The translations under genes were made by a program, and so were the position numbers. The notes under the pieces are model-generated. The model had not been told where the DNA came from. It saw nothing but the letters and a program-made list of their open reading frames with translations, and did no database searches. A stretch of DNA of 53,316 nucleotides, from positions 1 through 53,316 of the forward strand of contig WION01000362.1 in the NCBI GenBank assembly GCA_015039365.1, written 5' to 3'. Shown here one piece after another: positions 46,601 to 53,316 of this stretch (position 1 is the first letter of the stretch; each line of letters opens with the position of its first letter). This DNA is from Amanita rubescens (lineage: Eukaryota; Basidiomycota; Agaricomycetes; Agaricales; Amanitaceae).

Positions 46601-46924
46601 AGGAGCGTCTGAATGTTCATCATCGTCCCTGCCTGAAGTTTCCTTGAAAAGCTGAAGGGATGCGGCAACCTTACGGCCCATGCCAGCCGAGTGGGGTAGA
46701 TGTGGGGTGAGATTCGGGCTGGAAGAGAGGTCTGAGGAAGCGTCTGAGGATAGGCTAGCGCGGCGAGAGCGGAGAGTGGGAGTTGACGGCGAGGCAGGCA
46801 TTGTCGAGTTGTCAGCGACATTGAGTAGAGGAGTAGATATAGAAGCGGAATAGGAGTGTTTGAGAGCGAAATTGTCCAGGAACACGGGGCGACTGCGACG
46901 CGCGTGAGATGGAGGGGTTTGCAT
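43628..46924 (-). CDS. KCS1: Inositol hexakisphosphate kinase (KCS1-like)
   Basis: The enzyme makes 5-InsP7 from InsP6, a signal for phosphate status and polyphosphate. Three exons join in frame. The long N-terminus is Ser/Arg-rich and disordered. The IPK fold begins near [20 protein letters not shown] and [20 protein letters not shown]. The catalytic PxxxDxKxG motif is [15 protein letters not shown]. Later motifs are [15 protein letters not shown], the SLL motif in [11 protein letters not shown], and RVVDFAHTT, where DFAH carries the metal-binding Asp. The large N-terminal extension fits Kcs1 rather than Arg82. Confidence 0.92.
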
Positions 46925-47293
46925 GACCGAAAAAAGAGCGGCGACGCGGCGCTGTGGAACGCCAAACGAATGCGCGAGGCCGTCTTCTGCAACTTTCCGT
47001 CAAATATGATATCAGCTTCACACGTGCTTTCTCGGCTCTTTCCGCCGCGGCCCTCGCTTCTCGCGAACGTGCTAAGTATGTAGGGCACGTTCGAAGTATC
47101 CCCTCCCTGGGTTTCAACCTTCCCTTTCTGGCTTCCTCCTTCGCTTCATGTCCGATTCTTGCCGTACAACCCCCCATCACTTTTGTCTCCATGACTCATG
47201 CCACTTCATTTTAATCTCCGCCGCCTACTACTTAAGGCTTTTGCTTATCAATCACCGCATTTTCTCTTTCTTCCATAAACCACCACATTTACA
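46925..47293. promoter_or_regulatory. Divergent intergenic region KCS1 / CpG-poor gene
   Basis: 369 bases between the two start codons. The KCS1-proximal half is CpG-rich. The distal half is pyrimidine-rich (TTTTCTCTTTCTTCC at about 47259-47273) and runs up to the ATG at 47294, like a fungal CT-rich promoter block. No TATA box is certain. Confidence 0.4.
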
Positions 47294-48439
47294 ATGTCCA
47301 GACTTTTCCAACCCAAGCTTAGTAACCCTTTGCATGCCAGTGATGTTCATCAGAGTACTCCTCTGACACCCATTCTTAAAGTCAGGTCCTCTGCCATGCC
47401 AAACCCATCCTTGCTCACTGCTTGTCAGACTTCTGTCACACCACAACGTGGTCTCCATGTAAGATGGAGTGACCCACTGTACCACATCAGAACATTCTTA
47501 ACCCTACCCCAGGATTCCAATCCTGCTGCATCTGATGTGGATGCAATTATGATACTGGAGCAGGACACTTTTGCTTCTGCTGCACCTGATGTGGAGGAGC
47601 TCAGCTATCCATTTTCTCCAGATGCAGCTACAGTGCAGGATGCCCCCATGGGCCCAGCATTTTTTTACAGTGCCATGGACCAAGATCAGCCATCAACAAT
47701 CGCAACTTCCAAATCTCCTGGATCTTCTAGTCTGGAGGATATAACAAGGATGAATCTGTTATACCTCATGGCCTCCCAGGGAATTCAAGTCCCTGAGCCC
47801 CATTTCTCAATTCAACCTGTGCTGCAGCTCTCTCCTCATCATTTGAACCAACATATACCCTCTGTTTCATATACCAATACTGTGCAGCCATTGATTACTG
47901 GGTCCATGACCTCCAGAACAAAGCATACCAGGGAGGAGGACAGTGAAAATGAACCAGTCAATATGACCACAGATGACAGTTCATCATACATAACTGAAGA
48001 TGACTCAGCTCCCCAGCCACACAAACCTTCCCATACATCCAGGAGAAAGCAAAAACAAGTTAAACATCGTCGTGTCCTATCTCAGTCACTGAAAACCAAT
48101 ACCCCATTGTTTCCTAAATCAATACCCAAACCCCCTCTCACCAAGCCCCGGATCTTTGACTGGGCAAATGGCCTTAACAGGCTATGGTACTTGATGGAGC
48201 AGGGAAAATATAACCATAATGACCATCATCAGCTTCGATCACTCCTGGAGAGCATAAATCAGGAGAAAGATCGCCCTGGCCTGGGTTTGATGTGGTTGAA
48301 GGACACAAAACTCATTGACATCCTCAAAAGGTTCAGGAGAGATGAAAGATTGCAACATTTTGATCCGTGGGTAAGAGATACTGCAGGGCAGATCATTCAA
48401 TTTTGGAAGGGGCAATTTACAGGAAACCCAAACTCATAG
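47294..48439 (+). CDS. CpG-poor ORF ending in a TFIIS-N/LW-like helical domain
   Basis: One uninterrupted 381-codon exon, rare here, where most genes have introns. Residues 1-280 are disordered with Ser/Pro/Gln stretches, an acidic patch and a basic segment (SRRKQKQVKHRRVLSQSL). The last 90 residues form helices: DWANGLNRLWYLMEQGKY, LRSLLESINQEKD, WLKDTKLIDILKRFRRDE, VRDTAGQIIQFWKGQF. Spacing and key residues (the LKxTKL step, FRRDE, and Ala followed by a Trp-Lys end) resemble the TFIIS N-terminal/LW domain of TFIIS, MED26 and IWS1. The DNA has far fewer CG dinucleotides than its neighbours, suggesting a multicopy, methylated family. Function is unknown. Confidence 0.6.
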   Translation: MSRLFQPKLSNPLHASDVHQSTPLTPILKVRSSAMPNPSLLTACQTSVTPQRGLHVRWSDPLYHIRTFLTLPQDSNPAASDVDAIMILEQDTFASAAPDVEELSYPFSPDAATVQDAPMGPAFFYSAMDQDQPSTIATSKSPGSSSLEDITRMNLLYLMASQGIQVPEPHFSIQPVLQLSPHHLNQHIPSVSYTNTVQPLITGSMTSRTKHTREEDSENEPVNMTTDDSSSYITEDDSAPQPHKPSHTSRRKQKQVKHRRVLSQSLKTNTPLFPKSIPKPPLTKPRIFDWANGLNRLWYLMEQGKYNHNDHHQLRSLLESINQEKDRPGLGLMWLKDTKLIDILKRFRRDERLQHFDPWVRDTAGQIIQFWKGQFTGNPNS

Positions 48440-48860
48440 GCTATTTATGTATTATTCGTGTAGTATTAGCTGCTGTTGTTGTCTTAGTTTTGTTATGCTA
48501 TCTGCACCATATGATTTGTGTTATTCTTGAGTGTCTGAGAACTCGCCAAGATGTACGGGTGAGACAAACCCCTTGGTAACGTCACCAGCATTTCCCAGCG
48601 CCACAGCGCCGGGCCGCGTCTATTGATACCATAATCGTGTGTCGTTATCTACAGACCCCGGGTATGGCGCCTAAGACGGATCAATTTTATCACATCCACG
48701 AGCCACGTTCCCTTTTCAAATTTTAATGTCATTAAGCCACGTATGCTAACAGGTATACGTTATGAGATAGTGTAGAATGAAAAAACCCAGGATACTCAAA
48801 AACGCGTAGGAAGCGTAACGGTCGTGAACAACGTTAACGTAACGAGGTTATACCAGTTCG
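48440..48860. other. Intergenic, no gene recognised
   Basis: 421 bases between the CpG-poor ORF and the 3' end of the FHA-forkhead gene. CpG content recovers after about 48560. I see no structure or RNA gene here. Confidence 0.4.
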
Positions 48861-51143
48861 TTAGACCATGGGTACCAGTCCTGAACTTGTCTCGGTAACC
48901 ATCATCATGTTGGATGCCTCTTGACGTTCGTCATCAACCTTTCGCTTCTTCATCGCCGGCCCCTCGTCATCCGAATCGACCACGACAATGATAGGAGAGC
49001 CGGGATCTGCAGGTGGCGCTGTTGTATTGCCATCCTGGCTATGCGTCCCTGGTGTAGACTGCGACATAGACCCATTCAGCTCACCATTTATAGTTTCCGT
49101 CTGTGCAGCTCCCACGTCCCGCTTCTCTAAGGGTGCCTTAGTAAAAGGTGAGCCAGGGGGTTCGCTCGACTTGGAGCCTGCGCCTTTCCTACTGCCCCTA
49201 GAACCTCGACCCCTTTTCGCACCCTTATCTTTGTTCTTCTCCCTCTCTCTTGCCCTCTTCTCTTTTAACGCCCTAACCATGTGGCCTGTCAAAACACCTA
49301 AAGCTGCTCGCGCTCCCATCCTCTCTAACTCCGTAAGCATTTCAGGCGTTAACCCTGTAAATACGTCCGGATCGAGGATTAATTTGCGCTCGTGAAGGAT
49401 CATGTACCCTTCTTTGGCTGAGTTATTACGATGCGAGGGCGAATAGTCGGGATGTGTCTCGGGAATAGGCCCTAATACAATAGGTATCACAACGTCCGGG
49501 ACCGTGGGTTGTTGGGCTTGCGGTGTCGGTGTCGATGGTTGAGTGGATGCTTGCGGTCTCAGCGGATCGCCAAAAGTCGAAGCAGTGGATGTTGGAGATA
49601 CTTCCGTGATAGTCCCGGACGTCGGTCTATGTACACCCCAAGGGGTTTGGGTGAGGGCCGCATATGGGTTCGACCCGGAAAAGTTGGGCGTCACCGTCGA
49701 ACCGTGTTTCACCGTCACCGTATGCGATGATTGTGGATGAGCGGGGTAGGCGAAAACTCCGGTGGTAGGTGGCGCTGTGCTGGTGATCGCATTCGACGCT
49801 CCAGAGGTTCCATTCACTCCCAATGGGGAAGATGATGCTGTAGTCTTGAACGAAAGCGGCGTGTTTGTGAGCGGAGGCGGAAGAGGTAGGCCTTTGGTAT
49901 CACCCTTCACACTTCGCTTCAAAGGCGGTTCTAGAAGTGACGTGCCTTTTTCTTTCTTCTTTCCCTTGCTTGCTCCATCTTTACCACCGCCACTGGCTGC
50001 TGCTTGCCGCATTTTGGCATCTTGCTCTTCAAATGCCTGGGCGTGCTTCTCATCGATTGACCAGAAAAAGCCCTTCCCCCTGTCTCCACCGCATCTTTCC
50101 ATTTTGAGGAATGCCCTACCCGATGATAGGTTATGCCGCACAGAACTCTGCTCGTTCGTTACTACAACGGACGCGATAGGAAAGACAATATGAGAACGTA
50201 CCATCCAAGCACCGTCCGCATACTTATAATAATCATACGTCTGGGATATCCATGTACAAATCTCTTGTAACGTCGCTTTACCATCTATTGCCTTTATCGC
50301 TTTGTAAATCAGCTGGGCATATGTAAATGGTGGCTTCGGTGGCATATCTTCCGGCTTAGGCCTCTGTAATATAGGTGCAGGATCTGCGTCGCCTTTCTTT
50401 CGTTTTTTGACACTCGAAGAATTATTGGACCCAGCCTTGAGGGACTTTCCGATAGTATTGGAATTTGGTAGTTGGGGTTGAGACGGTGATTCGGACTTGA
50501 TGTTTGGCTCAGGCGGGGGCGAGGGTAGTTTGTGCTCTATCGGGGGTGGCGAGTTGGGCGGCTGCGAGGAGGGAGGTGACACAGTTTCGATGTCAAGCGA
50601 TGGCGAACGGTGGCGGGTAGCACCATAAGAAGAGTTAGAACTGGGAGATGGTGAATCCTCCGGTGGTGGTGGCGGTGGCAGTACAAATTGAAATACCCGT
50701 GACGCAATTTGAATTTGCGAGCTATGGGTGCGTGTTGAGCAAAACGCGGTGCTTATCAACAAGACATACCGTTCTCCCAAGGGCGTACGCGTTCCGCTCG
50801 CGCACCAAACTCCGTCCACCCATGCACCGTTTCTGCCAATGACAGCGAGAATAAATCTATCATCGTCATTGTCATACTCAATCTTGGCATGGAGACGGGA
50901 AACGCTCTTGAGTGCACCGAGGTCCACATCTACCTGAGCTGGTTCTGCGGTTGACGATGTGGCAGCATGTGGATTGGGAGTACATCTGCGGCCTATCATT
51001 ATCGAGAGCGTCTGCACATAGAACGTAAAATGCGGGAAGACAAGGGAGTAATAGGCAGAGATCTTGTCCTGGGCCGGCGGGACAAGTTCCTGCTTGACTT
51101 GGACGTCAGTAGATGGAGATTGGGAGCGTCCCGGGGTATCCAT
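48861..51143 (-). CDS. FKH2: FHA-forkhead transcription factor (Fkh1/Fkh2-like)
   Basis: This is a cell-cycle type forkhead factor. An N-terminal FHA domain (MIGRRCT, SVSRLHAKIEYD, VIGRNGAWVDG) binds phosphothreonine partners. The forkhead domain follows (KPPFTYAQLIYKAIKAIDG, LQEICTWISQTYDYYK, SSVRHNLSSGRAFLKMER, GKGFFWSIDEK). The C-terminus is long, Pro/Ser-rich and acidic, with two basic clusters. Two introns interrupt it, 48 bases in the FHA region (GTATGT...CCATAG) and 54 bases before the recognition helix (GTACGT...GAGCAG). Both are multiples of three and lack stops, so the unspliced frame stays open from 51143 to 48861. Spliced length is about 726 residues. Confidence 0.92.
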   Translation of the reverse strand: MDTPGRSQSPSTDVQVKQELVPPAQDKISAYYSLVFPHFTFYVQTLSIMIGRRCTPNPHAATSSTAEPAQVDVDLGALKSVSRLHAKIEYDNDDDRFILAVIGRNGAWVDGVWCASGTRTPLGERYVLLISTAFCSTRTHSSQIQIASRVFQFVLPPPPPPEDSPSPSSNSSYGATRHRSPSLDIETVSPPSSQPPNSPPPIEHKLPSPPPEPNIKSESPSQPQLPNSNTIGKSLKAGSNNSSSVKKRKKGDADPAPILQRPKPEDMPPKPPFTYAQLIYKAIKAIDGKATLQEICTWISQTYDYYKYADGAWMVRSHIVFPIASVVVTNEQSSVRHNLSSGRAFLKMERCGGDRGKGFFWSIDEKHAQAFEEQDAKMRQAAASGGGKDGASKGKKKEKGTSLLEPPLKRSVKGDTKGLPLPPPLTNTPLSFKTTASSSPLGVNGTSGASNAITSTAPPTTGVFAYPAHPQSSHTVTVKHGSTVTPNFSGSNPYAALTQTPWGVHRPTSGTITEVSPTSTASTFGDPLRPQASTQPSTPTPQAQQPTVPDVVIPIVLGPIPETHPDYSPSHRNNSAKEGYMILHERKLILDPDVFTGLTPEMLTELERMGARAALGVLTGHMVRALKEKRAREREKNKDKGAKRGRGSRGSRKGAGSKSSEPPGSPFTKAPLEKRDVGAAQTETINGELNGSMSQSTPGTHSQDGNTTAPPADPGSPIIVVVDSDDEGPAMKKRKVDDERQEASNMMMVTETSSGLVPMV

Positions 51144-51624
51144 GGCGAATAGGCGAGTGAATAAAGAGGCCCAGCGATGTTGTACGCGTTGTTTGGGTTG
51201 TCGGCGTCGTCGTCGACGATGTGAAGAAGAGACGAGACTTGGTGGTGGCCCACAACTTCAAACTCAGCTCAACCGAAGTGACACGAGAGTGACATTCGAC
51301 GTGACATCCAGCTATATCTCACTCGTCTGGACGTCTACTAGGCCCGTTCAACTTCAGACCATCTTTAATCAAGTGCTAAGTAAGAGGAAGTGTGGGGATG
51401 CGATACGAAGCGGGTAAGTAGGGAATTTTGAAAACTGCCGACCAGCCAAACCTATGCAGAAACTTTAAATTTCGATTCGGCTCTTCAGCCTAGTTGAAAT
51501 TGTCAACTTGAACTTCCTGGCACATTTTATTTCCATCTTAACCCAAACGGAGGGCAAAACACTATGAATGATCTTTTGAATGACATGGTTCGGGGCATAT
51601 GGTTTGGACAATGTTATTATTTCG
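51144..51624. other. Intergenic upstream of the FHA-forkhead gene
   Basis: 481 bases that must contain the promoter of the minus-strand forkhead gene and the 3' end of the HNH_2 gene. The first 180 bases are CpG-rich. I see no named motif. Confidence 0.4.
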
Positions 51625-52970
51625 TTAATATAAAAGAGCTCGACCCGAAGCGAGGAGTTGGGCAGTCAAAACATCACAAAAGGCTGGCGGGGCGATATAG
51701 ATGTGGGCAAAGTCCAAGTCATCCCCTTCCTCTATGATCTGTGCAATCAGCTCTGCAGCTCCACTCATGTTCAAGACACGAGCCACCGCAAGCTGGAGAT
51801 TACAGAGTAATGGGTGAAGTCCCGTCCCATGTCGCCTTGCCTCTGGGCCTTTCCCAAAGGTAATTGGATCCCCATCACGAAAACGAATAAACCCTGGGCC
51901 AACCGTAGTTTCATGGGGAATCCTCCTGTGACCTTTAAGATTTGTAACTTCAACACGTGCCGAGTTTCAGATTCATACTGTTTCCACCTGGGCCTCAATG
52001 CCCCACCGTAGATTATCGTAAGCACTATGTGCATCACCCTGGAGGTTCATGAGATTGCCAAGATCATTCAAATGTTGGAGAACGAGGTCCCGGGTTGCCG
52101 TCCCAGCAAACATAGCAATGCAGTTCATAGTGTCAGGCTGAGTACAGAAATAAGATCAAGGAATCCATGTCTAAAATTTACACTCACTTTATCAGACTGA
52201 ATTGGGAATTATATGCGCCAAAATCGGGACAATACCATCCTTACCATTGAAAGTCACGCCGGTCAATGGACATGATTTCTGATTACGATGTCATTAGCAC
52301 ATCAGAGAATATCAATTAATTTTACGACATGCCAGACTCTTAAGAGCCGCTTGCATTCTGAGCTCGAAATTCGCTTCGGTAGCTATCTTCAACAGTTCAT
52401 CCGGTGTGCCGGTCCCAGATTTGCGTCCTCCTGAATTCATAACTGAGGTTAGGTAGGTCATGTTATTTACCAGTTCCTCGACTCAAGATGAGTGGAAATT
52501 TCCGCAGCCATCTTAAATATTGGATCAAAATTCACTGAATCTCGGTTTATCCCTTCAAATAATAGGGTCTCAGAGTGGTCAAGTGATAAAAAGGTGTATG
52601 CTGAAGGGTTGTAACTGGAAAGGGAAATAAACTGGAAGATATGTTCAGAGAGAGGGTGTCTTGACCTACCGTTTTCGGCAAGCCTAGGGTGACACTGGCC
52701 AACTACGACCCAGAATTGATCCAGTAGTGTGCCACCTAGAGCTTGTGATTCGATGATGACGGCCGACAAAAGTTTTGGCGTGATGGCTTTGAACTTTCCT
52801 GAACTTTCCCCTGAGGCTTGAATGCGAGAGGTAACAGGCCAATTCCACGATTCCGCAGCCGTCGGAATTGCCAATGCAAGCATCTCCATCGTAGGAGTAT
52901 TGTGCATTCCTGCAACCTGTGAGGTGAAGGGTTTTACTACCCGGATTTTTGCGACCTGATGCCCCCGCAT
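51625..52970 (-). pseudogene. Fungal HNH_2-type nuclease-like gene, apparently broken
   Basis: Pieces of one minus-strand gene are recognisable. An N-terminal exon spans 52467-52970. The HNH core has SCPLTGVTFNGKDGIVPILA with AHIIP, then NDLGNLMNLQGDAHSAYDNL and RWGIEA. A C-terminal block has GDPITFGKGPEA, CNLQLAVARVLNMSGAAELI, FAHIYIAPPAFCDVLTAQLL. These match the many HNH_2 proteins of Agaricomycetes. The blocks lie in different frames. No clean splice joins the first exon to the core, and two TGA codons follow EAQVETV near 51967-51975. I read this as a decayed copy. Unrecognised introns could rescue part of it. Confidence 0.6.
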
Positions 52971-53231
52971 TTTAAGCCTACTTAATAGAACTGGGCAGAC
53001 TTAAAGTCAACTCACTAATAATATGGCGGATTTCCCGACACCAGCGTTAAACCTTGGCTTGATTTTGGGCGCGTTTGAGAGCGATTCTAACCATTTTCAT
53101 GCTACTAGTATTGCAATCTTCTCTCCACCGCCCGCGATTTTAGAGTGACTCGACCAATATATTTCACGGTCTGCGTTACGTGTGACGTATGACAGCAGCG
53201 CTTTGCCATACCCGATCGAAGGTTTGTGGAC

Positions 53232-53316
53232 ATGGAGCCAGTTGACAAGCTTGCAAGTGAAAATGTCGACAGCACCGACTCGTCCGTCAGATACCTCGCA
53301 TATGGCGCTCGCTTGA
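53232..53316 (+). CDS. 5' end of an MTFP1-like mitochondrial fission process gene (cut by window edge)
   Basis: The last 85 bases open at ATG 53232 and read MEPVDKLASENVDS followed by TDSSVRYLAYGARL. Fungal MTFP1/MTP18 proteins of the mitochondrial inner membrane start with a similar VRYxAYGARxR segment. Only 28 codons are visible, so the call rests on one short motif. The 261 bases before it contain a 41-codon ORF (53023-53148) of no known family. Confidence 0.5.
   Translation, partial: MEPVDKLASENVDSTDSSVRYLAYGARL

Overview
The window is nuclear DNA of a filamentous basidiomycete, most likely an Agaricomycete. Nearly every gene is cut by short GT-AG introns of about 45-80 bases. Neighbouring genes sit tens to hundreds of bases apart, often divergently. 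The alpha-aminoadipate lysine gene LYS12, a DUF6533-type membrane protein and a fungal HNH_2-type gene also fit. I cannot name the species. I translated and spliced all gene models by hand, and no searches were run.

Layout. (a) 1-9.5 kb is repetitive. A nearly pristine Ty3/Gypsy chromovirus (623-8766; 451-bp LTRs with one difference; CACAG target duplication) lies inside an older, CpG-poor repeat. It carries gag, pol with a C-terminal chromodomain, and a third large ORF of unknown function. The bases just after its 5' LTR are complementary to a site inside the LTR, 33 bases downstream of a TATA motif, as in self-priming Tf1/sushi elements. A 232-bp foldback element follows. (b) 10-23 kb holds LYS12, CDT2, an unknown gene, ARG8, HEM1, a WKF-domain gene and ARL1. 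ARG8 and HEM1 each carry two apparent single-base insertions in conserved coding sequence. Neighbouring genes (CDT2, the unknown gene, ARL1) splice without error. (c) 23-43 kb holds a PCL/CLG1-type cyclin, a Far11/STRIP subunit of STRIPAK, a DUF6533-like membrane protein, a forkhead factor, a short DRE2, BCD1 and MED18 (convergent, with touching stop codons), a CUE-like protein and a HEI10-type meiotic RING protein built from 14 exons, one of 7 bases. (d) 43-53 kb holds a KCS1-type inositol hexakisphosphate kinase, a CpG-poor ORF ending in a TFIIS-N/LW-like domain, an FHA-forkhead factor, a broken HNH_2 gene, and the first codons of an MTFP1-like gene at the edge.

Function. Most genes are unrelated housekeeping or regulatory functions: amino-acid synthesis, haem, Fe-S assembly, snoRNP assembly, Mediator, Golgi traffic, inositol pyrophosphates and cell-cycle or meiotic control. 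I see no metabolic or secondary-metabolite cluster. The least explained features are the retroelement's extra ORF with its overlapping second frame, the CpG-poor TFIIS-N-like gene, the frameshift cluster in ARG8/HEM1, and the exon structure of HEI10.
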